The notes below the pieces were generated by a model. That model was not told the origin of the DNA and searched no databases. It saw only the letters and a program-made list of their open reading frames with translations. The position numbers were made by a program, and so were the translations under genes. From positions 1-64,000 of the forward strand of contig NZ_CAKMSS010000003.1 of NCBI RefSeq assembly GCF_928382285.1: DNA of 64,000 nucleotides, given 5' to 3'. Positions 37,120 through 46,402 of this stretch are shown piece by piece; the first letter of the stretch is position 1; each line of letters begins with the position of its first letter. This stretch comes from Rothia nasimurium (lineage in GTDB: Bacteria > Actinomycetota > Actinomycetes > Actinomycetales > Micrococcaceae).

Positions 37120-37341
37120 TTACTTGTAGCGGTAGACGATACGACCGCGTGAGAGGTCGTAGGGGCTGAGCTCGACTACTACTCGGTCCTCAGGCAGGAT
37201 TCGAATGTAGTGCTGACGCATCTTGCCTGAGATGTGTGCAAGTACTTTGTGTCCGTTGTCCAGCTCAACGCGGAATGATGCGTTGGGCAGTGCTTCGACC
37301 ACGGTACCTTCAATCTCGATGACGCCGTCTTTCTTGGCCAT
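37120..37341 (-). CDS. infA: Translation initiation factor IF-1
   Basis: 73 residues, [20 protein letters not shown] to [13 protein letters not shown], an S1-like OB fold. ATG 37341 is the family start. GGAGG sits only about 2 nt from the ATG, unusually tight. An upstream open extension of 50 codons is not conserved. Transcribed from the promoter at 37480-37508 with a leader of about 130 nt. Confidence 0.98.
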   Translation of the reverse strand: MAKKDGVIEIEGTVVEALPNASFRVELDNGHKVLAHISGKMRQHYIRILPEDRVVVELSPYDLSRGRIVYRYK

Positions 37342-37479
37342 ATCCTCCGCTTTACTTTCGTGCTCCCAAGGTGTCTTGGGGGCTCTTGGTAGTGTTTTTT
37401 CTGTATTCGGTGCGTTCTCCCGGATTCGGGTACCGCTCCGCTTGCGTACTAAACGCATGGCACAGACAACCAACAAACT

Positions 37480-37508
37480 AATATACGGCAAAAGCCCCGG
37501 AATGTTAA
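37480..37508 (-). promoter_or_regulatory. Promoter of the infA-rpmJ-rpsM cluster
   Basis: On the minus strand, -35 TTAACA (37503-37508) and -10 TATATT (37480-37485) are separated by exactly 17 nt; five of six bases match consensus in each. It lies 139 nt upstream of infA. This is the best vegetative promoter in the window. Confidence 0.8.
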
Positions 37509-37608
37509 TGGTTTTCGCAAAACATAGCGAGCTTCACATTAAGGTCCGGGGCTTAAGGGCAGGGGCAGGACGCTTCGGCAGCCAGCTGACCAGACTCCCT
37601 ACAACTGA

Positions 37609-37714
37609 GCACAGCAGATGCGCTGTCAGCCTGCTGGCTGGGGCTGGCGTGAATCGCTCGTGAGCGTTAGCGAACCAGCGAGAGGGTCAGCAGGCAAAAG
37701 CGCATCTGCTGTGC
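37609..37714 (+). repeat. Palindromic intergenic element, copy B
   Basis: The outer stem GCACAGCAGATGCGCT (37609-37624) / AGCGCATCTGCTGTGC (37699-37714) is perfect over 16 bp. A second stem, GCCTGCTG (37629-37636) / CAGCAGGC (37688-37695), is separated from the first by a 4-nt/3-nt internal loop. A third stem, TCGCT (37654-37658) / AGCGA (37677-37681), lies inside. The strand 37636-37656 matches copy A at 20 of 21 positions and 37680-37690 (GAGAGGGTCAG) is identical, while stem sequences differ in a compensating way. Confidence 0.85.
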
Positions 37715-37722
37715 ATCAGCAT

Positions 37723-38904
37723 TTAATCTTCCTTAGCAGCAAGCTGGCCACAGGCACCGTCGATGTCACTTCCGCGGGTATCGCGTACGGTGGTGGGGAT
37801 GCCGTGGGCGCGTAGGCGCTCGACGAAGTTTTGTTCGACGCCCTTGCGGGAGGCTGTCCATTTGGAGCCGGGGGTAGGGTTCAGCGGAATGGGGTTGACG
37901 TGCACCCAGCCGCGTCCGCGGGAGGCAAGTTTTTTGCCGAGGAGGTCGGCGCGCCAGCCCTGGTCGTTGATGTCGCGGATGAGGGCGTATTCGATGGAGA
38001 TGCGGCGGCCGGTGGTGCGGTAGTAGTCGTAGGCGGCGTCGAGGGTTTCGTCGACTTTCCAGCGCTGGTTGATGGGGATGAGTTCGTCGCGGAGTTCATC
38101 GTCGGGGGCATGCAGGGAGAGGGCTAGGGTGATGGGGAGTTTTTCTAGTTCGAATTTGCGGATGCCGGGGACGAGGCCAACGGTGGACATGGTGATGCCG
38201 CGGGCTGAGATGCCGAGTCCTTCGGGGGCGGGGTCGATGAGGCGGTGGACGGCTCCCATGGTGGCTTTGTAGTTGGCGAGGGCTTCGCCCATGCCCATGA
38301 ACACGATGTTGGAGACGCGCAGGGGGCGGGTGTCTTCGGAGCCGCCTTCGGCCTGTTCGAGGCCTTTCATGTCTTTGAGGTAGCGGGCGCCTGCAATGAC
38401 CTGTTCAACGATTTCGGCGGTGGAGAGGTTGCGGGTGAGTCCCTGCTGGCCGGTGGCGCAGAAGGGGCAGTTCATGCCGCAGCCTGCCTGGGAAGAGATG
38501 CACATGGTGACGCGGTTGTCGTAGCGCATAATGACGGATTCGACGAGGGCTCCGTCGAAGAGGCGGTGGACGACTTTGAGGGTGTCGCCGCCGTCGGCTT
38601 CGAGGGTGCGGACGGTGGTGAGCAGCTGGGGCATGGCGTCGGCGACCATTTTTTCGCGTTCTGCTGCAGGCAGGTCGGTCATCTGGGCCGGGTCGTTGAC
38701 GAGGCGTTCGAAGTAGTGCTTGGAGAGCTGGGCGGCTCGGAAGGGCTTGTAGCCGAGTTCTTCGAGGAAGGCTCGGCGGCCGGCCATGTCGAAGTCTGCG
38801 ATGTGGCGCGGGGGTTTGCCGCAGCGGGGGGCTTTGAGGATGATTTGGCCGGGTTCGGGGCGGGCGCTGGAGATTTCCAGGGGGACGCTGGTGGTTTCGG
38901 TCAT
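37723..38904 (-). CDS. rlmN: Dual-specificity RNA methyltransferase RlmN (23S A2503 / tRNA A37)
   Basis: Radical-SAM enzyme, 393 residues. The cluster motif is CGMNCPFC (CX3CX2C); [15 protein letters not shown] and the C-terminal region with the methyl-carrying cysteine ([17 protein letters not shown]) are present. It sits between map and infA inside the ribosomal protein cluster, where infA normally follows map directly. Copy B of the palindromic element abuts its 3' end. Third codon positions are very G/C-rich. ATG start with only a weak GAAAG upstream. Confidence 0.96.
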   Translation of the reverse strand: MTETTSVPLEISSARPEPGQIILKAPRCGKPPRHIADFDMAGRRAFLEELGYKPFRAAQLSKHYFERLVNDPAQMTDLPAAEREKMVADAMPQLLTTVRTLEADGGDTLKVVHRLFDGALVESVIMRYDNRVTMCISSQAGCGMNCPFCATGQQGLTRNLSTAEIVEQVIAGARYLKDMKGLEQAEGGSEDTRPLRVSNIVFMGMGEALANYKATMGAVHRLIDPAPEGLGISARGITMSTVGLVPGIRKFELEKLPITLALSLHAPDDELRDELIPINQRWKVDETLDAAYDYYRTTGRRISIEYALIRDINDQGWRADLLGKKLASRGRGWVHVNPIPLNPTPGSKWTASRKGVEQNFVERLRAHGIPTTVRDTRGSDIDGACGQLAAKED

Positions 38905-38958
38905 GGCTGCTGCTTTCGGTGCGATGCGGGGCGGACGCTGTGGGTTGGGGTGCGTGGT

Positions 38959-39792
38959 TTAGGCGGGGATGGGTTTGACGGTGACGCCGAGTTTGGAGAG
39001 TTCGGAGGCGCCGCCGTCCTCTGCGGTGAGCACCCAGATACCTTCGGAGTGCACGCAGACGGAGTGTTCCCACTGGCAGGCGTCTCCCCCATCGACGGTT
39101 TTGATGGTCCAGTCGTCGTCGAGGGTGACGGTTTCGATTCCACCGGTCACGAGCATGGGTTCGATGGCGAAGGCCATGCCCTTTTTGACACGGGGGCCGA
39201 GGTCGCGGGCGGCGTAGTTGAGGACGTCGGGGGCCATGTGCATGGAGGTACCGATGCCGTGGCCTACGAAGTCTTCGATGATCCCGTATTTGTCGCCGGT
39301 TTCTTCCCGAACGAAGTTTTCGATGGCGAAGCCGACTTCACCAATTTTTTTGGCGGTGGCGAGGGCTGCGATGCCGTGCCAGAGGGCTGCTCGGGTGATT
39401 TCTGAGAGTTCACGGCGGGCGTCCGATACTTCGCCGATGAGGGCGGTACGGGCTGAGTCGCCGTGCCAGGTGGTGCCGCGAGCGTCCTGTACTGTGGCGC
39501 CGCCGTCGATAGAGATTATGTCACCTTCTGCTAGGGCAAGGTCGCCGGGGATACCGTGGACGACAACGTCGTTCACGGAGGTGCAGATGGTGGCCGGGTA
39601 GTCGTAGTAGCCCAGGAAGTTGGATCCCGCCCCGTATTCAGCCAGGACGCCGCGGAAGACGGTATCGAGTTCGGCGGTGGTGACGCCGGGGGCGGCAGCT
39701 GCTACCGCTGCGTCCAGGGCGCGGGATGTGATGACGCCGGCTCGGGCCATGTCTGCGAGTTGGCGGTCTGTTTTGTATTCGATACGGCGCAT
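38959..39792 (-). CDS. map: Methionine aminopeptidase, type I
   Basis: Removes the initiator Met. 277 residues with pita-bread fold motifs: SVNDVVVHGIPGD, IISIDGGATVQD (metal Asp), FVGHGIGTSMH (metal His) and MAFAIEPML (metal Glu). ATG start with AGGAAAG upstream. Lies 54 nt upstream of rlmN and 113 nt after adk, behind a terminator. Confidence 0.97.
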   Translation of the reverse strand: MRRIEYKTDRQLADMARAGVITSRALDAAVAAAAPGVTTAELDTVFRGVLAEYGAGSNFLGYYDYPATICTSVNDVVVHGIPGDLALAEGDIISIDGGATVQDARGTTWHGDSARTALIGEVSDARRELSEITRAALWHGIAALATAKKIGEVGFAIENFVREETGDKYGIIEDFVGHGIGTSMHMAPDVLNYAARDLGPRVKKGMAFAIEPMLVTGGIETVTLDDDWTIKTVDGGDACQWEHSVCVHSEGIWVLTAEDGGASELSKLGVTVKPIPA

Positions 39793-39859
39793 AGGGTTCT
39801 TTCCTGGCTAGGTTTGTGTGCTGGGCTTTTGAGCCAAACTACACCAGTGTGCGTTAAAG

Positions 39860-39893
39860 ACCTGTGCCCCCCGCAATGACCGGGGGCACAGGT
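39860..39893 (-). terminator. Terminator between adk and map
   Basis: ACCTGTGCCCCC (39860-39871) pairs with GGGGGCACAGGT (39882-39893); the minus strand continues CTTTAACG. It lies 12 nt after the adk stop. Confidence 0.85.
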
Positions 39894-39905
39894 AGGGTTG
39901 CTGCC

Positions 39906-40469
39906 TTAGTTGAGGGCGTCCATGATACGGGCGGTGACTTCGTCAATCTCACCCAGACCATCAATCTGGGTAACGAGGCCACGCTCAGTGTAGATAGCTA
40001 CGAGGGGTGCGGTTTCTTCCTCGTAGACCTTGAGGCGGTGACGGATGACCTCTTCGTTGTCGTCTGAGCGGCCTTCCTTAGCGGCGCGGCCCAGGAGGCG
40101 CTCGACCAGTTCATCGTTGTCAGCAACCAGCAGGAGAACCTGGCCGATTTCCTGGCCCATGTCTGCCAAGATGGTGTCGAGCTCACCGACCTGGGCGGTG
40201 TTGCGGGGGTAGCCATCGAGCAGGAATCCGTTGGCGGTGTCGTCTTCAGCCAGGCGGGCGCGGACCATACGGTTGGTCACGGAGTCGGGAACCAGGTTGC
40301 CCGAGTCGATGTAGCTCTTGGCTTCCTTGCCCAGCTCGGTTTCTTCCTTGATGTTCTTGCGGAAGATGTCACCGGTGGAGATAGCGGGGATGTTCAGCTT
40401 TTCAGCGATTTTGACGGCCTGGGTGCCTTTACCGGCGCCGGGAGGGCCAATGATGAGCAGACGGTTCAT
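39906..40469 (-). CDS. adk: Adenylate kinase
   Basis: Interconverts AMP, ADP and ATP. 187 residues with P-loop IIGPPGAGKGTQAVKIAE, AMP-binding STGDIFRKNI and DGYPRNTAQ, and a short lid (LLGRAAKEGRSDDNEEVIRHRL), the short-lid form usual in actinobacteria. The start overlaps the secY stop by 4 nt (ATGA), so the two are translationally coupled. Confidence 0.98.
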   Translation of the reverse strand: MNRLLIIGPPGAGKGTQAVKIAEKLNIPAISTGDIFRKNIKEETELGKEAKSYIDSGNLVPDSVTNRMVRARLAEDDTANGFLLDGYPRNTAQVGELDTILADMGQEIGQVLLLVADNDELVERLLGRAAKEGRSDDNEEVIRHRLKVYEEETAPLVAIYTERGLVTQIDGLGEIDEVTARIMDALN

Positions 40470-41776
40470 CGCAGTAGTCCTTCGTAGTTGCGTTGTTGGA
40501 GCTGGGCGTCGATTTGCTTGACAGTGTCAAGACCAACGCCGATGACGATCAGCAGTGAGGCACCGCCGAGCGGGAAATTCTGGTTAGCGCCGAAGAGGAC
40601 GAAGGCCACCAGCGGCAGGAGCGCTAGGACAGCTACGTAGATGGCGCCGGGCAGGGTAATACGGTTGAGAACGTAGCTCAGGTATTCCTGGGTGGGACGT
40701 CCTGCACGAATACCGGGGATGAAGCCACCGTACTTCTTCATGTTGCCAGCCACCTCTTCGGTGTTGAAGGTGATGGAGACGTAGAAGTAGGCAAATCCCA
40801 GGATAAGCAGGAAGTAGAGGGTCATATAGAGCGGGTGATCACCCATGACCAGGTAGGTGTTGATCCAGTTAACCCATTCGGGCGGAGCTGAGCCGTCTGA
40901 GGGGGTGTTGAACTGGGCAATCAGGCCGGGCACCATGAGCATGGAGGAGGCGAAGATGATGGGGATAACGCCAGCCATATTGACCTTGAGCGGAATGTAA
41001 GTGGTGGTGCCGCCGATGGTACGGCGCCCAATCATCCGCTTAGCGTACTGGACTGGGATGCGACGCTGAGACTGCTCAACGAAGACAACGGCCACGATGA
41101 CCAGCAGACCTACCGCTACGACCGCTGAGAAGATACCCCAGCCCTGGGTCTGCAAGATGGAACCGAACGCCGAGGGGAAGGAGGCTGCAATTGAGGTGAA
41201 AATCAGCAGGGACATACCGTTGCCCACGCCCTTTTCGGTGATTTGCTCACCCAGCCACATAACCACGCCGGTACCGGCGGTGAGGGCAGTGATAATCAGC
41301 AGGATGTTCCAGATGCCATCGTCAGGAATAATCGGCAGGGTGCACCCTTGAAGGAGCATACCGGAGCGGGCCAGCGACACAATGGTGGTCGCGTTCAATA
41401 GCGCCAGCAGAATGGTGAGGTAACGGGTGTACTGGGTCAGTTTAGTCTGCCCCTGGGCACCTTCCTCGTGAAGCTGCTGGAAGCGGGGAATGACAACGCG
41501 AAGCAGCTGAACAATAATGCTCGCGGTAATGTAAGGCATAACGCCCAGGGCAAAAATCGACAGCTGGAGCAGGGCGCCACCGCTAAAGAGGTTAATCATG
41601 TCGTAAACGCCACCGGTTGCGGTGACGGTCGACAGGCACTGCTGCACGTTTCCGTAAGAGACACCGGGAGCGGGGATGAAGACGCCCACACGGTAAATCA
41701 CGATAATACCCAGGGTGAACAGCAGCTTGTTACGCAGGTCGGGCGTCTTGAAAGCCCGTCCGAAAGCGGTCAGCAC
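40466..41776 (-). CDS. secY: Preprotein translocase subunit SecY
   Basis: 436 residues with ten transmembrane helices and the family segments RVGVFIPAPGVSY, LGVMPYITASIIVQLL and GFIPGIRAGRPTQEYL. It forms the protein-conducting channel. GTG 41776 (VLTAFGRAFKTPDLRNKL) is chosen because AGGAGG lies 4 nt upstream; an in-frame ATG 24 codons earlier gives a non-homologous Pro-rich start. Separated from rplO by a strong terminator, so it has its own promoter in the 211-nt gap. Confidence 0.97.
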   Translation of the reverse strand: MLTAFGRAFKTPDLRNKLLFTLGIIVIYRVGVFIPAPGVSYGNVQQCLSTVTATGGVYDMINLFSGGALLQLSIFALGVMPYITASIIVQLLRVVIPRFQQLHEEGAQGQTKLTQYTRYLTILLALLNATTIVSLARSGMLLQGCTLPIIPDDGIWNILLIITALTAGTGVVMWLGEQITEKGVGNGMSLLIFTSIAASFPSAFGSILQTQGWGIFSAVVAVGLLVIVAVVFVEQSQRRIPVQYAKRMIGRRTIGGTTTYIPLKVNMAGVIPIIFASSMLMVPGLIAQFNTPSDGSAPPEWVNWINTYLVMGDHPLYMTLYFLLILGFAYFYVSITFNTEEVAGNMKKYGGFIPGIRAGRPTQEYLSYVLNRITLPGAIYVAVLALLPLVAFVLFGANQNFPLGGASLLIVIGVGLDTVKQIDAQLQQRNYEGLLR

Positions 41777-41913
41777 ATGTCCTCCTGTGAGACAAAATCT
41801 TTGATGCCCCTCTCCCCTGCACGGTGCAGGCGGTGGGGGTAAGTACACAATCTCTTCCAGTCTATCGCTTAAAACTCAATCGTGTGTAGCTCAAACCTCT
41901 GAGCGTAAAGAAA

Positions 41914-41945
41914 GGTGCCCCGCTCACCGAAGTGAGCGGGGCACC
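41914..41945 (-). terminator. Terminator of the rplN-rplO operon
   Basis: GGTGCCCCGCTCAC (41914-41927) and GTGAGCGGGGCACC (41932-41945) form a perfect 14-bp stem; the loop is CGAA on the plus strand and TTCG on the transcribed strand. The minus strand continues TTTCTTTACG. It lies 42 nt after the rplO stop. Confidence 0.92.
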
Positions 41946-41987
41946 CGCAAGAAGATGCCGCAACCGGTTGCCCGGTGCGTCATGGGA

Positions 41988-42440
41988 CTACTTGACGGTT
42001 ACAGAACCGCCGGCAGCCTCAATCTTGGCCTTAGCTGACTCAGAAACCTTGTCAACGGTTACGTTGTAGGCTGCTGAGATTTCGCCGGTACCCAGAACCT
42101 TGACCAGTTCGTTCTTGCGAACTGCGCCAGCTGCTACCAGAGCGTCAACGGTGATGTCGCCGCCCTCGGGGAACAGTTCCGCGATGCGGTCCAGGTTAAC
42201 AACCTGGTACTCGGTGCGGAAGGGGTTCTTGAAGCCGCGCAGCTTGGGAAGGCGCATGTGCAGCGGAAGCTGACCACCTTCGAAGCCGGCGCGAACCTGG
42301 TAACGTGCCTTGGTACCCTTGGTACCGCGACCTGCGGTCTTACCCTTTGAGCCTTCACCGCGGCCTACGCGGGTCTTAGCCTTATGGGCACCCGGTGCCG
42401 GGCGCAGATCGTGAATCTTGATAGCGTCGTTGTTTGCCAT
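41988..42440 (-). CDS. rplO: 50S ribosomal protein L15
   Basis: 150 residues. [20 protein letters not shown] and [17 protein letters not shown] carry the family's glycine/lysine-rich N-terminus. Last gene of the spc-type operon, 2 nt after rpmD. Confidence 0.98.
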   Translation of the reverse strand: MANNDAIKIHDLRPAPGAHKAKTRVGRGEGSKGKTAGRGTKGTKARYQVRAGFEGGQLPLHMRLPKLRGFKNPFRTEYQVVNLDRIAELFPEGGDITVDALVAAGAVRKNELVKVLGTGEISAAYNVTVDKVSESAKAKIEAAGGSVTVK

Positions 42441-42442
42441 CT

Positions 42443-42652
42443 TTACTTGACCTCCTCAACCTGAACCAGGTGAGCTACGGTGTTGATCATGCCGCAGGTG
42501 ACGGGGTCAGCAGTGCGAACAACCTTGTTGCCGGGGCGCTTGAGGCCCAGGGAACGGAGGGTGTCGCGCATGTTCTGCTTTTCACCGACGTAGGACTTGA
42601 TCTGGGTGATTTCCAGCTTTGCGTCGCTGGGCTGAATACGCTTACCGGTCAT
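42443..42652 (-). CDS. rpmD: 50S ribosomal protein L30
   Basis: 69 residues; the core [20 protein letters not shown] and [11 protein letters not shown] match L30. The start overlaps the rpsE stop by one base (TAATG). Confidence 0.97.
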   Translation of the reverse strand: MTGKRIQPSDAKLEITQIKSYVGEKQNMRDTLRSLGLKRPGNKVVRTADPVTCGMINTVAHLVQVEEVK

Positions 42653-43335
42653 TACGCACCTGCCTTTTCAGACTGAGCGACACGCAGGAAGCCGGGGATA
42701 ACCTCGTCCTGGGGAAGACCACGGCGTGCAGCAACTGCTACGGGCTCTTCGAGCTGACGCAGTGCTTCAATGGTCGCGTGGACAATGTTGATCTGGTTCG
42801 ATGAACCGAGTGACTTGGACAGAACATCGTGGATGCCTGCTGCCTCAAGTACGGCACGAACGGGACCACCAGCGATAACACCGGTACCAGCGGTAGCGGG
42901 GCGGAGCATAACTACGCCTGCTGCTGCTTCACCCTGAACGCGGTGAGGAATGGTGCGGCCTTCAACGCGGGGTACGCGGAAGAAGTTCTTCTTTGCTTCT
43001 TCAACACCCTTTGAGATAGCTGCAGGAACTTCCTTCGCCTTGCCGTAGCCAACGCCAACCATACCGTTACCGTCACCGACGACGACGAGTGCGGTGAAGC
43101 TAAAGCGACGACCACCCTTGACGACCTTGGAGACGCGGTTGATGGTGACAACGCGCTCGATGAACTTGTCCTTCTCTTCTTCGCGACCGCGGTTGTTGCG
43201 GCGCTCACCGCGGTTGCCGCGGCGTTCGCCACGCTCGTTGCGGCGGGCTTCGCGCTTTTCGGAGGTTTCAGCGGTAGCTTCTGCGGTTGCTTCAGTCACC
43301 TGAGTTTCCTTTTCGTTTACAGTCTGCTCGCTCAT
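42652..43335 (-). CDS. rpsE: 30S ribosomal protein S5
   Basis: 227 residues. About 60 N-terminal residues are a charged extension rich in Glu, Arg, Gly and Asn ([18 protein letters not shown]), known in actinobacterial S5. The core starts near [20 protein letters not shown], the loop linked to spectinomycin response and decoding accuracy. One-base overlaps with rplR and rpmD (TAATG). Confidence 0.98.
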   Translation of the reverse strand: MSEQTVNEKETQVTEATAEATAETSEKREARRNERGERRGNRGERRNNRGREEEKDKFIERVVTINRVSKVVKGGRRFSFTALVVVGDGNGMVGVGYGKAKEVPAAISKGVEEAKKNFFRVPRVEGRTIPHRVQGEAAAGVVMLRPATAGTGVIAGGPVRAVLEAAGIHDVLSKSLGSSNQINIVHATIEALRQLEEPVAVAARRGLPQDEVIPGFLRVAQSEKAGA

Positions 43336-43694
43336 TAGAGTGCCAGACCTCCTTCGCGTGCGCCTTCAGCTACTGCTGCGACACGGCCGTGGTACTTGTT
43401 ACCACCGCGGTCGAAGACAACAGCTTCGATGCCTGCAGCCTTGGCACGTTCGGCAACAAGTTCGCCGACGCGCTTTGCCTTAGCGGTCTTGTCCAGCTCT
43501 GCTGCGCGCAGGTCTGCTTCCATGGTGGAAGCTGATGCCAGGGTCAGACCCTTGGTGTCGTCGATGACCTGAACGAACATGTGACGAGCTGAGCGGGTGA
43601 CAGACAGGCGGGGGCGTGCTGCGGTGCCTGAAACGTACTTGCGGACGCGTGCGTGACGGCGTGCGCGCTGTGCTGACTTAGTCTTTACAGCCAT
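43335..43694 (-). CDS. rplR: 50S ribosomal protein L18
   Basis: 119 residues, [20 protein letters not shown] to [20 protein letters not shown]; binds 5S rRNA. 2 nt after rplF. Confidence 0.98.
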   Translation of the reverse strand: MAVKTKSAQRARRHARVRKYVSGTAARPRLSVTRSARHMFVQVIDDTKGLTLASASTMEADLRAAELDKTAKAKRVGELVAERAKAAGIEAVVFDRGGNKYHGRVAAVAEGAREGGLAL

Positions 43695-43696
43695 TG

Positions 43697-44233
43697 TTAC
43701 TTACCAGCCTTTCCGACCTTGCGACGGATCTGCTCGCCTTCGTAGCGAACGCCCTTGCCCTTGTAGGGATCGGGCTTGCGCAGACCGCGGATGTTAGCGG
43801 CTACCTGGCCTACCTGCTGCTTGCTGATACCGGAAACGGTCAGCTTGTTAGCGCCCTCAACAGCGAAGCTGATACCCTCGGGTGCTTCAATGATGATGGG
43901 GTGTGAGTAGCCAAGTGCGAACTCGAGGTCGGAACCCTTAGCGGTTACGCGGTAACCGGTACCAACGATTTCGAGCTTCTTGGAGTAGCCCTCGGTAACA
44001 CCGATGATCATGTTCTGAATCAGGGTGCGGGTCAGGCCGTGCAGTGAACGTGATGCACGCTCATCGTTCGGGCGGGAAACGGTGACAACACCGTCTTCGA
44101 GTGCAACAGTGATGGGAGCAGCAACCTCGTGGGTCAGCTCGCCCTTTGCACCCTTAACAGCAACTACGTTGCCGTCGATCTTTACCTCAACGCCGGCAGG
44201 AACCGAGATGGGGAGACGTCCAATACGTGACAT
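43697..44233 (-). CDS. rplF: 50S ribosomal protein L6
   Basis: 178 residues, [17 protein letters not shown] to the C-terminal [19 protein letters not shown] signature. 24 nt after rpsH. Confidence 0.98.
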   Translation of the reverse strand: MSRIGRLPISVPAGVEVKIDGNVVAVKGAKGELTHEVAAPITVALEDGVVTVSRPNDERASRSLHGLTRTLIQNMIIGVTEGYSKKLEIVGTGYRVTAKGSDLEFALGYSHPIIIEAPEGISFAVEGANKLTVSGISKQQVGQVAANIRGLRKPDPYKGKGVRYEGEQIRRKVGKAGK

Positions 44234-44257
44234 TCTTCTTCCTTTCTCTTCTACCGA

Positions 44258-44656
44258 CTACCAGATGTAAGCGACGACTTCGCCGCCAACACCCTTCTTC
44301 GCAGCCTGCTTGTCAGTGAGCAGACCTGAAGAGGTTGACAGGATTGCGATGCCGAGGCCACCGTGTACCTGGGGCAGGTTGGTGGACTTTGCGTATACAC
44401 GCAGACCCGGCTTGGAAATGCGGCGAACGCCTACGATGGAGCGCTCACGTGAGGGGCCGAACTTCAGTTCGAGGGTGAGGGTCTTACCGACCTTTGCTTC
44501 CTCTTCCTTGAAGTCAGCGATGTAGCCTTCAGCCTTGAGGATCTCGGCGATGCGAGCCTTGAGCTTGGAGTAAGGCATTGACACGGTGTCGTGATGTGCT
44601 GAGTTTGCGTTGCGCAAACGGGTCAGCATATCTGCGACAGGATCTGTCATAGTCAT
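44258..44656 (-). CDS. rpsH: 30S ribosomal protein S8
   Basis: 132 residues, [20 protein letters not shown] to the C-terminal [20 protein letters not shown]. Two in-frame ATGs lie two codons apart; the first is used here. In many bacteria rpsN (S14) lies between rplE and rpsH, but the 67-nt gap here has no room for it. Confidence 0.98.
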   Translation of the reverse strand: MTMTDPVADMLTRLRNANSAHHDTVSMPYSKLKARIAEILKAEGYIADFKEEEAKVGKTLTLELKFGPSRERSIVGVRRISKPGLRVYAKSTNLPQVHGGLGIAILSTSSGLLTDKQAAKKGVGGEVVAYIW

Positions 44657-44723
44657 GGTGGGCTGAGCCCTTCCTCGTTATGGTTTCCTCACCGTGATTC
44701 GGTGCGGACCTATAACGTAGTCG

Positions 44724-45284
44724 TTACTGGGTCTTGAACGGGAAGCCGAGTGCCTTCAGAAGCGCACGGCCTTCATCGTCGGTCTTTGCGGTGGTTACTA
44801 CGGTGATGTCCATACCACGTACACGATCGATTGAGTCCTGATCGATTTCGTGGAACATAGACTGTTCGGTCAGACCGAAGGTGTAGTTACCGTTACCGTC
44901 GAACTGGCGGTCCGAGAGGCCGCGGAAGTCGCGGATACGGGGAAGTGCCAGAGTGACGAGGCGGTCGAGGAATTCCCACATGCGATCGCCACGGAGGGTG
45001 ACGTGTGCGCCGATGGGCTGACCTTCACGCAGCTTGAACTGTGCGATGGACTTCTTCGCGCGGGTAACGAGCGGCTTCTGACCGGTGATAGCGGTGAGGT
45101 CGCGGATAGCACCATCCATGAGCTTCGCGTCCTTAGCAGCTTCACCAACACCCATGTTAACGACGACCTTAACGATCTTCGGTGCCTGCATGACGTTCTC
45201 GTACTTGAACTCTTCCTGCAGGGCGGGGGTGACTACTTCGTTGAACTTAGTCTTGAAACGAGGGGTAATCTTTGCTTCGGTCAT
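44724..45284 (-). CDS. rplE: 50S ribosomal protein L5
   Basis: 186 residues, with [37 protein letters not shown] and [20 protein letters not shown]; a 5S rRNA-binding protein. One-base overlap with rplX. Confidence 0.98.
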   Translation of the reverse strand: MTEAKITPRFKTKFNEVVTPALQEEFKYENVMQAPKIVKVVVNMGVGEAAKDAKLMDGAIRDLTAITGQKPLVTRAKKSIAQFKLREGQPIGAHVTLRGDRMWEFLDRLVTLALPRIRDFRGLSDRQFDGNGNYTFGLTEQSMFHEIDQDSIDRVRGMDITVVTTAKTDDEGRALLKALGFPFKTQ

Positions 45285-45619
45285 TAGATGTCCTTACCCG
45301 AGCTCTTGGCAACGCGAACGCGAACAGTGCGTTCCTTGCCATTGCGCTCTACGGTCTCGAGGCGGTAACCAACGCGGGTCGGCTTCTTGGTCTCGGGATC
45401 AACGATTGCAACGTTTGAAACGTGAATCGGTGCCTCAACCTTTTCGATGCCGCCAGCTTCGCCGGTCATGGGGTTAGCCTTGTTGTGCTTGGTGACGATC
45501 TTAACGCCTTCAACCAGCACGCGCTCGGTCTTGGGGAATACCTTCAGAACCTTGCCCTGCTTACCCTTATCTGCACCTGAAATAACCTGTACCAGGTCGC
45601 CAGACTTGATCTTAGCCAT
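45284..45619 (-). CDS. rplX: 50S ribosomal protein L24
   Basis: 111 residues. The KOW motif is [20 protein letters not shown]; an assembly-initiator protein. 3 nt after rplN. Confidence 0.98.
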   Translation of the reverse strand: MAKIKSGDLVQVISGADKGKQGKVLKVFPKTERVLVEGVKIVTKHNKANPMTGEAGGIEKVEAPIHVSNVAIVDPETKKPTRVGYRLETVERNGKERTVRVRVAKSSGKDI

Positions 45620-45622
45620 GAG

Positions 45623-45994
45623 TTAGAGCACCTCCGGAGCAAGTGAAATGATCTTCATGAACTTCTTGTCGCGCAGTTCGCGGCCAACAGGTCCGAAGAT
45701 ACGGGTGCCACGGGGGTCACCATCGGTGTTCTTGAGAATTACTGCTGAGTTCTCGTCGAACTTGATGTAGGAGCCGTCGGGACGACGAACTTCCTTCTTG
45801 GTGCGGACGACTACTGCCTTAACAACGTCGCCCTTCTTTACGGTACCGCCGGGGATTGCGTCCTTGACGGTTGCGACGATGATGTCGCCAATGCCTGCGT
45901 AACGACGCTTTGAGCCACCGAGAACACGGATGGTCAGGATTTCCTTCGCACCGGTGTTGTCAGCAACCTTGAGTCGTGACTCCTGCTGAATCAT
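45623..45994 (-). CDS. rplN: 50S ribosomal protein L14
   Basis: 123 residues from ATG 45994 ([19 protein letters not shown]), with AGGAG 4 nt upstream. The frame extends 21 codons upstream to another ATG without homology. It starts a new transcription unit: a strong terminator lies between it and rpsQ. Confidence 0.98.
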   Translation of the reverse strand: MIQQESRLKVADNTGAKEILTIRVLGGSKRRYAGIGDIIVATVKDAIPGGTVKKGDVVKAVVVRTKKEVRRPDGSYIKFDENSAVILKNTDGDPRGTRIFGPVGRELRDKKFMKIISLAPEVL

Positions 45995-46402
45995 ATTTCT
46001 CCTGTCGTCTCGCCGGTTCCGACACACGATATTTTGTGAGCCAGCCTTGCGGAACATTTCTACGGGATGTTGACGCGCCGGTCTCTTACAGCCCTTAGAG
46101 AAGTTGAAGAGTTGGCGGACACGCCTGGGCTCCTATCATGCCGACGAACATCTAGACCCGCGTAAGCGGGCGAACCCCGCGTTTTGAGCGGCATTATGCT
46201 GTGGCACGAAAAGAACCGTGGTTGTGTGGGTATAGAGAACCACACAGAATGAAAACTTTACCACAGCAGGGGCTGCCAGCCTAGAGAGATGCACCACTCT
46301 TAGGCAGTGAGCTAGCACCCTTAAAAATAGAGAGCTCCCCTCCCCCTCGGTATGAGGGGAAGGGGAGCTCTAGCTAGCTCGTAGCTTGAGTAAACGTAGT
46401 GT
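45995..46402 (-). promoter_or_regulatory. rplN upstream region with nested palindromes
   Basis: This 408-nt gap holds the rpsQ terminator (46331-46371) and a nested set of inverted repeats: TGCTGTGG (46197-46204) / CCACAGCA (46261-46268) outside and TGTGTGG (46223-46229) / CCACACA (46240-46246) inside. The inner spacer contains, on the minus strand, TATACC, a possible -10. A small stem CCCGC (46157-46161) / GCGGG (46166-46170) is downstream. No gene is evident. This is probably the promoter-operator of the rplN operon with a leader of about 230 nt. Confidence 0.45.
46331..46371 (-). terminator. Terminator of the rpsJ-rpsQ operon
   Basis: AGAGCTCCCCT (46331-46341) pairs with AGGGGAGCTCT (46361-46371), extended inward by CCCCTC/GAGGGG after one mismatch. 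On the minus strand it is followed by CTATTTTTAA, a good U-tract. It lies 31 nt after the rpsQ stop. Confidence 0.95.

Larger units (their letters stand above)
37342..37722. other. infA-rlmN intergenic region
   Basis: This 381-nt stretch contains the infA leader (37342 to about 37472), the infA promoter (37480-37508), about 100 nt with no recognised signal, and the palindromic element copy B (37609-37714), which stops 8 nt short of the rlmN stop codon. No gene is seen. Confidence 0.7.

Noticed and set aside
37342..37491. 50-codon upstream extension of IF-1
   Set aside because: It overlaps the promoter and leader and is not conserved in the family, which starts MAKKDG.
38245..39405. A 386-codon open frame on the plus strand opposite rlmN and map
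   Set aside because: It is Gly/Phe/Val-rich low-complexity sequence crossing two well-identified genes and comes from their very GC-rich third positions.
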